In this document: positions 1-12,354 of the stretch, one piece after another
How positions within the stretch are numbered: position 1 is the first letter of the stretch
Layout of the letters: each line of letters begins with the position of its first letter
NCBI GenBank assembly: GCA_914767715.1
Contig: OU612065.1
Location: 21,452,001-21,516,000, forward strand
Direction of reading: 5' to 3'
Origin: Membranipora membranacea
Lineage: Eukaryota; Bryozoa; Gymnolaemata; Cheilostomatida; Membraniporidae
Length of the DNA: 64,000 bases
Position numbers and translations under genes: made by a program
The notes under the pieces: model-generated
The model's database searches: none
The model's input: only the letters and a program-made list of their open reading frames with translations
Told to the model about the DNA's origin: nothing

Positions 1-3000
1 GCTTCAATGTCTACAAATTTATACACGCAAGCAAATTTAGAAAAATCAAGGCTGGATGGTTATCTTCAATATTATCGAAAAGGGAGTACCATAATTTTCA
101 AAATTTAGGAATTTAAATTTTTTCTTAAAATTGTATGTAAACTTCGGCGAATGTTGTTACAGATCTTATTGCACAATGATTATATTGCTGCACATTTTCA
201 CTTTTCCGTAATCTGATTACTGCAATAATCCGTGACTGTAGACAGTATCTAGTCTGGTCTTTTCTAAGCGTAAGTGACTTGATGCAATACTGTAAATAGG
301 AGCTGTTTACAGAACAGACCTAGGAAAGGGCATTTTTTCAATTAAATGCACCACAAGATTATTGCATCATTATCTCCAGACATTTTATGATGGTTGCATC
401 AAAGTTTTCTTTTTGTAGATTTATTCAACATACATGTTGATGACAAAGGCTGGGTGCTAAGATGGGGTCTTTGGGTATTTCTTAATGAATATGTAGGCCA
501 TTTCCATTAAAAACACTACCACAATTTCTTTCTAATGAGACAAGAAGTGCATGTTGGTTTTGTTTACCGCATAATTACCAGAGCAGCTACAATAAAGTTG
601 AAGCTGGTGGATGAAGTCAGAACAGGGTTTACCCTGTTCTGACTTCATCAGTATAATATTGGCTTTAGGGCCTAGTTATACATAAGGTTAATGGGATGTT
701 AGCTAGCATCAATTTTAGCTAGAAATGGTGGGAGTTCATAAATTAAGTTGACTAATTGTTTTTCATAAATTTTAGCTATTACAAGAATGTGCAAATAGGC
801 AAACATTTCCTGCTGCAATTACTTTACTACTCTAGGGTGGGTTGGTAAAATCTTCTTTGTAAATATGGGAGTCAAAAAAGGGAAGGGAAGTAAAATACTC
901 TAACTGGAATGCGACCACGAGTTTGCCCGTAATGATGTTTTTTTCAAAAGAAAAAAAAAACAAATTAGCTAGCCGCTACCTTAGGTACCTTATTATCGGT
1001 AAATACCCGCCGCTATGACGCAGGGCTGAAATAATATACAGATATTTAACTTGTTAATCTCTGCCCACATCCCCACGGTATGGCTTCCCGACCACGTGCA
1101 GACCAGAGCCAGTGACGATTAGGCGTGGAGGCTCGGTTGTGGTCGTACTGTAGTTGATTGCTGTCAGGGCGTTTATTTCACTTCCTTATTAGCAATAGGT
1201 AGTATTGATAATATATATAGACGGGAAATCTTGATCAATATTGATTTCAACTACATCAATCTCACTCAACATGTCGGCACAACTAACACCATTCAATGTT
1301 TTTATTGCTAATTAATTTTTTATAACCTTTAACACTCAACCTGAAGCATGAAAATGAATTCAGCAACATTTAGCTGGTGGGCTAATTGCACAATAATCTC
1401 TGCAAATGTTATAAAAGTGTTAATGGTGGCATATCTAACATTACCGAGATCCTGAATGATCAATTTACCTCAGCAAATGTCTTTCAAGAATTTTCACCCA
1501 AATGTTAACAGTTTCATTCACATTTCATTCCCTTATTCCCACCAGCCTGGATAGCAAAGCAATCCTTAACTTGATGCCCACCAAAAGTTAAAAAAGCAAA
1601 AATCAGAGTCAGGCTGCTCGCCTGCGCTAGACAGTATGGCAACACCCAGCCGCTGCTGCACAGCATACACAGCTGTGCTTAGAGGTGAATAACACAAAGA
1701 ACCTGCAATGTGAAATAATGATATTCTAGACTAAAACACAGTCACCAATCTCATTTCCATCTGATGCCACCAATCATAGAAACCGGAGAAAATGGTGTGG
1801 AGAATAGGTGCAATAATTTAATGTATTTTATGTACAACAAACCAGAAAAGAAATATTTTTAGTGATTTACCTTTATAACCTCACTTTTTTGTAATCAACA
1901 AATCCTGTGGCACCACCAGGTAGCTTATATTATCAGCTTACTAGATTCCGATGCCACATTTAAATCAGAATTTGGTGCCAGGTAAATTGGAGAAGAGTCT
2001 GTGAATGTTAATGATTCAGTTCGCCAAGCAGTTGATCAGTTCATATGCATAGCCACATAGTCGCGGCAGCGACAGCTTATGTTAAACTTGCACAATCTTG
2101 ATAATAATGCATAACTCAATGGGCACCGGGTCTATGTTTATGTAAGTGATGACAACTCTGTCATATTGATGTATATATCTAATAAACGTAGTGAAAATTC
2201 TAAAGATTTACAAGGCTAAAAGTTATAGCTGAAGCTTGCAATGCACAAATCCATGGTCTGAAAAGAATCAAAAATTGCTTTTTGATGGTACTTCTCGCCT
2301 GTTCCAATTCATTGTCAAGTCTAGAGAATGTACAATGTTGGAGCTGCTAGCTATTGACCAGAGACACATTGCCATCACCCTCACCCATACTGGTTATTTA
2401 ACCTAAGGACTCCAAAAGCTGGCACAGGTAAGATGCGCTTCCTGATTATCTCCCGCTGAAGCTGACCTTTTCCCATGAGACCCTGGTGTTACCCATATAG
2501 CCTTGTCTATTCCCTTTTCAACTCGTTTTTGAATACCCTTTTATATGAGCAGTAAATGAGAAAAAAAAACAAAGAAAACACTACCCATTAAAGGACCAAA
2601 AAATAGTACATTGATAATTTAGATGATGCCGGTGATATTGTCAGCGACTATACAGCTTATATGATTAACCCTCTGTATTGAACAGGTAGCCGTGTTTGGG
2701 TTTAAACTGATGCAAACAGCTTCGTGATCACACGATTCCACAATCTGTTCCACCAGACTGCAATACCTTGATCCAAGGAAGCCTAATCAGTATATAGCAG
2801 AAGTAAAATTGCATTTGTCACCTTTAATTTAGAGCTGATCCCTACAATTTAAATACTGCCCTTATGGTCGCGTTTTATGTTTTCTCCTACCAAAGAAGAC
2901 ATTTATATAATTCCATCACCATAGATACCTACCGAAGATGAAAAAGCGGAATTAATTAAAAACTGTCAACACGTGGCTGCTCCAGTGGTTGGTTTACATT

Positions 3001-6000
3001 TCCATAGTTGGCAATCCACCTGGTTGAATTCTGGCAAAGGGGAACCCTGGCTGAGTGATCCAAACATTTCGTGCGGTGAGTTTTAGATTATACATCTTCG
3101 ATCTCATGATTGGTTTTAATCCTCCTACATAAATAACCTTTAATGCGTAGTAATGATAACATTAGCGATACGCTATCTTCTGATCTTGTTCGCCGATGTT
3201 CAGATACATCACTTTCACATCTTGGCCTTTTCTTTCATCTCGCTGTGACATAAGTTTGTGTGTGATAGGTATGAGCATTGCGTAATTTATCTTCAAATTC
3301 ACTCGGCCACCATTTCAAAGTTGAGGTACTTCAGATTTAAATGTGAATTTAGATTTGGAGAGAAAGAGACAGAAAGAGATGTCTCGCCTAAATTTGGAGT
3401 TATTCAAATCTGTAATGAACAGGTGTTTCTTTCTGTGGTAGTTTACATGTAATCTATATTTAACATTTTTCACGCTGGTAAACATTGTGTAATTTTCCAC
3501 ATTCTCATGCATTCTAGGCACAACCGGCGCTCTGTGTCATGTACCGTGTGTTGCCTGAACAAAATGCTATTTTTAAAACAATTAAAATTGGACTGGAAGC
3601 CAAATACTTTGAAATAAATACATATATATATATATGCACGACATTCAATGGCAACTCCTAGGGTCACACACCCATTGCAAGGATGACTAATAAATTTATT
3701 CAGTTAGATTAACATTATGTAATGGTGAAATGAATAATTGACCTTCGTTGGTGACTGCATACAACTACCTGAATTTTTACACACAGCAAAATTTTGCCGT
3801 AAAGTGACCTGATGACAAAAATACGCACAATCCATGATTTGTCTTTGTAGAAAGACACCATGCATGCTTCCTTAGTTCGCAGTATGGTGGCCGGATTTTT
3901 CGAGATGTCTTAGCTTTTACATTTATATGCACCAACCAAGAGAAGAGTCAGCCTTTAAACTCCCCTCTGGCAGATATCAAAAATACTCCTTCCTCGGACA
4001 TATGATTTTGACGTTACAAAATATTTTTCGTTTAATCTGCTGTCATGCACTAGTAGTCAGACTATTTTTTCTCTAGATTTTTATATTTTTTTAAACCTTA
4101 TTCCCCATGCAACAGTATAAACATCCAAATCTCGCAGCCTACATAATGTTTGTGATACAATAAACCAACCAACCTCACATATCTTGTATACTCTCTATTA
4201 TATTGTCTAAACTCTAAAATGACACCTGAACCGATTTTCTGACAGTTACCAAACACTCTTTGCCAGACTGTAGGCAGAATACTCATTGGTCTTTGTTCCA
4301 TGCCCAATTCAATAACATTAATGAATTACATTAGAGTGATATTTCTCGTGATATTTCTCGGCCTATTGGCTAAGATCAAAGTGTCACTGCCAATGGCCGA
4401 TTAGTGCCAGTTCAGTTTTGGCAGCTCGCTGCACATCCACGATTAGGAGGTCCACAATGGCCTCACCTTTAGGATGCATTCTAGTTTTCAAGGATGTATC
4501 ACATTCTCAGTATGAGGATTTAGGGCACCTTGCGTCCCTCTTTAGGGGCAGCCCAATCTTTTGTTTGTTCGCAAACAGCAAGAGTGATATTTTTCTTAAA
4601 CTTTATGAGAGGTTTCATAAAAAATAGCATAATGAGACAACATATTTGACAGGTAATTCTATGACTTGTTCTAAATTGGAAAAATCAGTGTGTCTTCCTG
4701 AAATCTCAGGAGCACAATGAAACCAAAAAATGACATAAAACATAGACAATAAAGATTTGAACACTTTAAATGGCCACCGAACACATTCATTCACAATGTC
4801 ACATTAATTGAGTTAGTCTAGTAATTTATAACCAAACACAAGCCAAGAGGTAAAAGAGCTACACCCAGATTTTATGACAATAAGTTCTCAGTTCAAACAT
4901 AAAATTCTCATAACCAGAAAAAGTTGCCAGAATTATGATTAAAAACATTTCTTTAATTAATTCTGGTGGGACCTAATGGTGATCACTTTCAGTCTGGGTA
5001 ATTGTCTTTTTATCGCAGCATGGTGATTTAAAAAGAATCCGAAAGTTTGAGACTAGAGTTAAGTCGCACCATTTCAAGCAGCTTGCAATTCCCAGCATCC
5101 TGCTCCAAACATCCTGCTCCGAAAGCAAACCGCCAGCTGCTTTGTAAAAAGTAATGATACATAGGGCCTCCAAAGAAGTTTACAGAGGTGAAATGCATTA
5201 TCTTTTTTTTCAAATGTAGTTTTGATCTTGATCAGTTTTGAGTTTTGCCCAAATTTTAAAAGTTTTGGTGGTTGCTAATACAAAAAATTAGCAGTTTTCT
5301 TCTCTTGGAGAGACATTATAAGCATAGTTGTAAAAAAAATAATTAGTCTGTGCTCACCTCACAAAACATTAAAATTAACATTATTCTAAATTAATTAAAC
5401 CCTAGAAATACGGGAGAGTAAAGTGGTTACTTGAGGGTGATTTGTAAAGCAGGAAGAACTGATACAACGTCGTGATAATGAAGTACCGTACTGCGAAAGC
5501 TGGGAACAGCCTCTTCATCAAATACGGCCAGTGTATGTAAACAGATCTTTAGCTGACATGTCTCTATTATAATAATGATAATTTTGTGATTTACTATGAT
5601 GACGCTATACGATTTAATGTATTTTTCTGTACTGTCAGATCTAATTTATACATTTTATTGTATCTTGACCGACAAATTAAAGTAACCACAGACAAACAAA
5701 TCCAAAAGCCTGCATTCAACTTTGAGTATGTTTGTTTGGGTGCTATCACATCTCAGAATTAGCGGATATGTAAAGCAATAGTCAATATTGATTATAGTCT
5801 TGTCATCTAAAAGCTTTATGAGATAGTGGAACATTTTTTTTTAAATACACTCACTATGTGTAATCTGAAATTAAAATCGTTAATCTGTAATAGCTCCTAG
5901 ATGCTTACAGTGTTCAACAGTATTAAGATTTTGAAGTCTGTAGTTTTCTGGTTGGGCCCTTTTTTGTCGAGTCTTTAAAAGTTCATCACCATTTTTTAAT

Positions 6001-7940
6001 CTTTCTTTCGAATAATCAAGCACATCGTTGAGATGAAAATTAATGTCAGATAAAAGTAATAAGAAAAGGGCACTGCTACTGAAACTTTGTCACTAACATA
6101 GAACTTCAGGCTTAGTGTGTAGAATGATACAAATAAGTAATTAGGGATTTCACTACGAACCTATGTACGAGATAACACCGGTTTACTTTTATGAACCATA
6201 GCAAATTCTTTTTGAATTGAATATTTCGAAAGAGATTATATATTTGATATTGATATACATGTTTTTTATTCAGAAATTTTTTAATGTCTTACGGTTTTTT
6301 TTTTGTATTTCTAAAAATTCATTGACGGCACAATCAGCGGTCTGAGATTTACGAGATTTAAAATTGATGGTTGAAATGTGTGAAATATTAAATGAGCTCT
6401 GTTAAAATTCTTTCAACCAAGGCGAGTTTAATTTCCTGCTAATAATATAAATTCAATTAATATTTATGATTAATTATTACAATAGAATAAAATCAGAGAC
6501 ATTCTCCCTTACATTGATTACAAGGTTATTATCACAATCATTTTTAAATAATGGCAGGCATCCCGGATCGCACATTATTCCATTTTTAAGCATTTTAATA
6601 TAAGAATGTGCCATTATTTAAAACAATTTCAGACTACTTCAATTTGAGACTGAGGTGCAAACATTGCTCACTTGAAATTTAATTTTTTTCGTCACTTTTT
6701 TAGCCTTTTTTTGCACATGTGCAAGCAATCAGGTCAGGTTGGTTATCTTTGCACCAAAGGGCTTGGATAAATTAGAATGTGCCTGAGTTCTAAAACCTCC
6801 ACTGGAAAATCCTTTGCTTCTATAGACAGAATTTTAATGGTAAATTGGGCCTATTTGTGACACTGTGTTACAGTGGAAGGAGACTCGTAACTCTGAGTCA
6901 ATCTGCGACCAGTGTGCTTCTGTAGGCTCAGTTTCAGGTCTAACAAAAAACAGCTATAAAGGGTTTTGCTCTAATATAGTTTTTGAGTCCCAATAGGCTG
7001 CAAAAAAGTTGCAGTTAACTGACAAAAATCTCCCCTCTTACAAATCTCAATTTTTTGCCATTAGCGTTTTGCGGGATAATAGGATGGAAGAATGTTTGGA
7101 GACAATGAAGTTTGCTACATGATGAACTTCAAGGAAGTTTTTTCAAGATGTTGGGATGTTATGATGAATGGTAATCGTGGGAAAAGCAAAATACTGCCGC
7201 TGCTAATTGAACATAAAGTACCCATTATTTTGACAATTTAGATATTCCAACCATTTCTAAATGACTTGAACCTATAAATGGGTCGTTATGTATTATTTTT
7301 CACAAAGGTTTAGCTACCAGCGAGATTTATTGACACACAATTATGGGGGTCGCGTGATTTTGAGAGGATTATCGCTGTATGGTGTGATTGACGGAGTTGT
7401 GCTCTTCACAAACAAAGTTTTAAATTCTCATATAATATACTTTTATTGTCAATCTACAATCATTTTTTTTTAGGTCTTCCATGCAGCGACAGACCAAATA
7501 ACTTAACAAATAAGGAAAAGCGGAAAGCAAAGCAAAATACACTAGTAATAAAAATCAACAAGACTTATTATTTTTATAGCATTTTTATTTATTTGACAAA
7601 CTAAAAAATTATAAGGATAAATATTTCTTCCATCTTGTAAAGGAAAGAATTAATCAAATTTGATAATTAAGGTCAAACCAGTATATATATGTACAGGGAA
7701 AAATTGATCTTTTACAATCTTGATATATACTTAAAGAAAATATAATTTCAAATTTTGGTTTTAGGCAGAAAATCAATCAACAAAAAAGTTCTCCCGAACA
7801 CTTTGTAATGGTTAAAAACACGTTGATGATCGTCAATTAAACTGCACCACAATACCCTTAATCTACCAAGACAGAGGACAGCGCTCAAATGCAGATAATA
7901 TATAGAAATTTGATAATATTTATTGCCCTGTACGCAATAC
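1..7940. other. Gene-free stretch, left edge
   Basis: No convincing coding exon was found on either strand. The open frames here are short, lack paired splice sites and have no recognisable motifs. A slightly GC-richer patch near 960-1160 holds an E-box core (CACGTG) but no gene could be tied to it. A perfect hairpin lies at 610-649 (listed separately). Because the two Hox genes to the right are transcribed leftward, this stretch lies on the side where the more anterior part of the cluster would be expected, so it may hold cluster regulatory DNA. That is inference from position only. Confidence 0.6.
610..649. repeat. Perfect 18-bp hairpin
   Basis: An 18-bp arm, GATGAAGTCAGAACAGGG, is followed by a 4-base loop (TTTA) and its exact reverse complement. 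No direct repeat flanks it, unlike the small hairpin insertions elsewhere in the window. It may be a fold-back element whose flanks have decayed, or a structured RNA. Nothing around it decides between these. Confidence 0.85.
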
Positions 7941-7944
7941 CTAC

Positions 7945-8740
7945 CATTGGTTTAAATAATGTGCAACATCCTGAAGAATGGGTGTCAACATAGAAGCTGC
8001 AATATTTGCACCAATTTGCTCTTTGTATGAAAGCAGGTCGATGCGCGCCCAAGAAGACCCGTGGATTTGAGCTTCAACACTTGCACTCTGAAGACCCATC
8101 ATTCTAACTCCTCTGTTGAATACCTTTGGGTCAGGAGGTAAAAGACTTCTGCGTTGGTTAAGAATGATGATGAAATACAATTTGGTGAACAGGCATTAAT
8201 GTAAGTTTTGGTTTACAGGTAGAAATTATATACTAAATTGTAGGATTCAAACAAATCTTATCTTGGTCATGCTTTTTCTTGTAATATGGAATTATTGTTG
8301 TTTAAATTAAGCAAGCTTTAAAATGCGGACATACAGAAATTGAAATTCCAATGGAGGTCTACTAGGTGAAGGGTATTATTATGATAACATCTCCAGTAGG
8401 TTATAGTTTACATACGCCTACATACCAGACCCTGATGAGCAGCCAACAATCCTGGAATTTCTCCAAAGAAACTCATATGAGGACAAATCATGACAACTTG
8501 ACTTGACATTATAGACTGTTCAAGATTACAACAACATACATAATCGGCAGCATCAATTGTTAGGGAAATGAAGCCTTGAGTAAACAGCAACCTTCTGGAA
8601 GGGCAAACATCAGGCGGGAAAGCCCGAATGCAAAATGAGAATTGATACTCGAAGAGTGCTTCATTAAATTCAATTGTCATTGCCAAGTTTTGGGTTTGGT
8701 GCATTATGCCCAATAACAAGTCAAAGACATGATACCCTTC
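7945..8740 (-). CDS. Two exon-like segments, unidentified protein
   Basis: I do not recognise this gene. Two open minus-strand segments look like internal exons. The first runs 8740-8426 (105 codons), opens after an AG (aacag) and ends at a GTATGT donor. It is rich in aromatic and cysteine residues and includes the motif FPPDVCPSRRLLF. The second runs 8148-7945, opens after a CAG and ends at a GTAGGT donor. It includes HGSSWARIDLLSYKEQ and looks like ordered, amphipathic protein. The phases of the two do not match directly (0 against 2), so either an exon between them was missed or one boundary is wrong. No start or stop is visible. The segments lie 2 kb downstream of the central Hox gene on the same strand and could belong to a non-Hox neighbour. 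They could also be chance open frames. Confidence 0.35.
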
Positions 8741-9455
8741 CTGTTTCTAGTGGATATTTTTGATTGAGTCTAGGTTAAGACAACTTCTGATTTCTTAATT
8801 TGCGAATGGATAGAAGTGAAATCATTGAGAAACATTAACTCAATTATGTCGCCTTACGTCTCTTTTAATATGACACACAAGTACAAAAGTGATGGTGTAA
8901 AGTTCAGAATAAATTATCAAAAGTTTGGAGGTATGGCGAAAATTATAGCGAGAAATATGTATCGACAATCTGTATAATGGTGGTTACTGGAGGAGAAGGA
9001 GAACATTTACAAAAGTGAAACCCTTTAAACAACCCTGTAGTTATTACTAATGCTCAGCTATTTTTTATTCTTTTGTCAGGGAAATGACTTTAAACTGAAG
9101 AACAGGCCTCTTGTTTTTCTAGGATTCTCCCTAGCTTGTTCAATAGCTCAACCCTGTTCCATAATATCAGATAATAAGCAGTTGAGTTAACTGGAGCTAG
9201 TACTTCAAATGGTCAAACTGCATTTTATGTGGTTTTCTGTTTATGCATGGCAAACGGAACTGACATACAGTGATAATATCTTTGAATTTCATCATTCATA
9301 ATTGCATCAGGTTAAATCTTGGCCAGGCCATATTAACCTGAAAAATTCTCTCAGTAGGAAGGTTCAAATTGTCGGCCTACAAGATCAAATATGGTGTAGG
9401 AGACTAGTCTGACTCGCAGTAAAACCTTACAAACCTATAGATGTAGAGTGAGTTT

Positions 9456-9545
9456 GTTCCCTCTGTGGTGGCGTAGTGAATAGAGATAATGCTAAAGCTT
9501 TGTAAATGTCCCTCCGCATACATGAAGGGATCAAACTTTCTCTAA
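9456..9545 (+). repeat. Possible tRNA-derived SINE remnant
   Basis: A segment reading TGGCGTAGTGAATAGAG resembles a Pol III A box, and a degenerate B-box-like segment (GGGATCAAACTTT) follows about 50 bases later. The spacing suits a tRNA-derived promoter, but no cloverleaf can be drawn. It is therefore a remnant at best and could be chance. Confidence 0.3.
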
Positions 9546-9704
9546 TTCTAACCATAGATGCGGACTCCGTTTTCATGAAAGGGTAACTCCAAAAAGTTAA
9601 ATTGATAAAAGCAGTAGCTTGGGAATACTTCCTACTAGATATACACTCCTCACCAAATCTTTGTAATGATTACTGTATTTAATGATTATCTTGGCATGCC
9701 TAAG

Positions 9705-9775
9705 TAGCCTGGGTAAGCTGTCTCGGTCGGCGGAGACAGCCTACCCCACCCAATCTACACAGCCTACCCAGGCTA
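9705..9775. repeat. Fold-back element, TAGCCTGGGTA arms
   Basis: The left arm TAGCCTGGGTAAGCTGT is mirrored at the right by ACAGCCTACCCAGGCTA, with one mismatch over 17 bases. The spacer contains a second small hairpin (GTCTC...GAGAC). The TAGCCTG ends resemble the fold-back element at 62575-62652. No target-site duplication is evident. Confidence 0.75.
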
Positions 9776-10593
9776 ACGCCAGCGGATGCAGAATCACTCT
9801 AACTTTCTGTCGTTGACTTATTACTATCTCATATCTGAGAAATATAGTGGTTGATGAGAGTGAGCAATAAAATGTGATGATTAAAATGTCAACATAATGC
9901 TGCTCGCTCTGGACTGTTATCTATCATCTATCAGTAACTGTTTATGCTCCTGCCATTATGCTATATAAGGCCCATAATGCATTGTGACGTAGTCATTGCC
10001 TGTGCGTTAAATGTTCTCAGGCTTCATCGACATACTCATTTGTATAAGTGATTTCTCCCATTGCTGACAATCGTCAATTGTCGTATACCAAACTATGTAG
10101 GGGAACATGTCGCTTTTCTGTTAACTATTTTTATCGACCATAACAAAGTTCATGACCTTCAGTGTAACTACGATATTCGCTTTTCACTAAAACTGTTTAA
10201 AGAACAAATATTTTTTGAGCTCTTGAATTTATGATACAACGGATGAAATAGAGTAATGCTTGTGTGCACCAAGGACTCTGGTCTCAATCTCCCTTTGTCA
10301 ACCTACTGTCAACGAAAAGAGACTCAATACAAAGTCATCTCCTCCTTAAGCAAGAGGCCATGACCCTGTTTGTCAGGTTTTATTCCTGCTAGTTGTTTTT
10401 AATGTAATGGTTCCCAATAAAGCAACTAGGATCTTTGTTGCTCCAGGGCCATAATTTTATTGCTGGCAATCTAAAGGTGATAGGTGCGATGTCCACCAAA
10501 GTTAACGGTTCCAATTGTCTTTAACCCTAAAAGCTGTCGACAATCTTTGTCCTCAGAGAGTTATACACTTTGGCATCAGATTTAGGGCACTTT

Positions 10594-10599
10594 TTTATT
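10594..10599 (-). promoter_or_regulatory. Poly(A) signal of central Hox gene
   Basis: AATAAA on the minus strand lies about 140 bases beyond the stop codon of the central-class Hox gene. Its distance and orientation make it the likely cleavage signal. No experimental support is available. Confidence 0.5.
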
Positions 10600-10735
10600 T
10601 ACAACTCAAGGGTTCATTTGAAATGGAAATTATAAATTTTTCTCATATGCGTAAACAGCTACCAAGTGTGGGTTATAAACCATGTAGAAACAAAATATGC
10701 ACAATGAAAATAACAAAATATGTAAAAAAAAAACA

Positions 10736-12354
10736 TCAATTAGACACATCAATATTCTCATTCTCCCGAGTCTCTGTGTCCGAGTCCCTATCCGATGTGT
10801 GGGAGTCAGTTCTATCACAAGCTTTAGCAATTCTCGAGGTTTTGCCAGGCTTGATCGAATGCTGCATTTGGCGCTCCCGTTTCTGTTTCATTCTTCGATT
10901 TTGAAACCAGATTTTTATCTGTCTCTCCGATAGACTAAGTGTTTGTGATATAACTATACGCCTGGTTCGGGTCAGATACGCATTTGCTTGAAACTCATTC
11001 TCAAGTTCAATGGTTTGATGTCGTGTGTAAGTCTGTCTTCCTCGCCTCTTGCATAATGCTTGCAAAGCTGTTGGATCTGAAAGATAAATAAGCAAAATAA
11101 TGTTAGCTATTTGACAAAAGTAAATTCGAGAGATTTTTATGTATGTCTGACCCTGTTGTAATATTAACTAGGTGAACTAAGACGTGGAGTGCTCATAAAT
11201 TTGGATAATTTGAAAGAGTACCCTTCTTCTAATATTCTTTAACAACATGAAAGAATTTGGTAAGATATGTATTATCAAATAATACAGTGACACATTAAGA
11301 CAGCATAGTTTATGGTCACTCCATCAAACCTTAACATTGTCAGCTCAATGTGTCAACTCTACAAATACAGTTCACTTTTACAGTTGATCTCAATTGCTTA
11401 TTCATGTAAGCTCTCTGCTCTATGGGTGTAATGGGTAAGGAACATGTGGGCAGAATTTGATCTTGAAACTAGCTGGAACTGTTATGAACGGTTGCTTGGG
11501 CTTACCTATAAAGTTCGACCAAGATGGAAAAAGTGCTGGAGGTGGAATAGAGATTGGAAGGAAGTTTGGAAAAACAGGTGTAGGATGTAATGTATGATCT
11601 TCTGGGTTATCGTGTGACCAGCTGGGTCCAACTTTCAACAGAAGGCTACAAAGAAATTGATTAAAACTGTCAAAACAATTTAGAGTTGTTTCCTCTTTGT
11701 TAGGTATTGCTGAAATTTGCCGAATTGCCATGTATGAAAGATAGTGTTGGTAAAATGATCCAACTAAAACTACAAATAACAGCAGGGGAAAGAGGTGTGG
11801 GGTTGGAAGTGTTTATGTTTTGTCAATGGAACCGAAATATAGTTTTATCATTCTCACCATGACAATAATAATGTTCTTCAAATACTTGACAGGTCAATCT
11901 GACCTGGAGTGGAGCAACGGCCAATTTACTATTAATGTTGGTTATGAGAATTGAGATGTAATGGAAGCGTACACTTCTGGGTTTTGTTTATTCCATTTTA
12001 GGTTGAACTTCAAATAAAATTTGGTCTATCGGGGCAAAAGTAAGGTCCAGAGAATGTCTCTTCTTCGAGCCGACAGACAACTCGTGACAATGGTGCAAGA
12101 AATCGATCAAATTATTTCTGCAGTGCTCTCAAACAGCCCTAATACCAGTTTGACATTGTACTCATGTAGCCTCACCTGTGGGGGTTGAACTCCAGCTGAG
12201 CTGCATGTGGCAAAAACAGACTACCTGGCGCTGCAGACGTTGATGAAACTTCTGAACTTAACTGTGGGTAGTGTGTTGTAGGTGAGAAAAGCGGTGGTAA
12301 CTGGCTCATAAGCTGCGCCAGTTGTAAGGGATGATTCGTCATTATATCTTCCAT
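10736..12354 (-). CDS. Central-class Hox homeodomain protein
   Basis: This is a homeodomain transcription factor of the Antennapedia class, predicted to act in the nucleus in body-axis patterning. Three exons fit together in phase: 12354-12176, 11645-11506 and 11076-10736 (219 residues). The homeodomain occupies about residues 115-174 in the last exon. It opens with [12 protein letters not shown], a central-Hox signature, and carries [15 protein letters not shown] in helix 3 with Gln50 and Asn51 intact. It departs from typical central Hox proteins at several sites ([16 protein letters not shown], and MKQKRER in place of MKWKKE). No clear YPWM hexapeptide is present; FPSW just before the homeodomain may be a remnant. 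The intron upstream of the homeodomain is in the usual Hox place, but a second intron is unusual. The start chosen is the first ATG of the exon; a further 5' exon cannot be excluded. Assignment to Hox is firm, but the paralogy group is not. Confidence 0.88.

Larger units (their letters stand above)
8741..10593. other. Intergenic DNA downstream of central Hox gene
   Basis: No coding exon was found. The stretch holds a weak inverted repeat at about 9130-9210 (CTAGCT arms), a possible tRNA-derived SINE remnant near 9456-9545 and a fold-back element at 9705-9775. A TATATAAGG box at about 9961 has no gene to its right on the plus strand. Confidence 0.6.

Noticed and set aside
9955-9975. CTATATAAGGCC as a TATA-box promoter on the plus strand.
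   Set aside because: No plus-strand exon follows before the Hox gene on the opposite strand, so there is nothing for it to drive.
10515-10933. Plus-strand open frames across the central homeobox exon.
   Set aside because: They are antisense shadows of the homeodomain exon, with no splice support or motifs.
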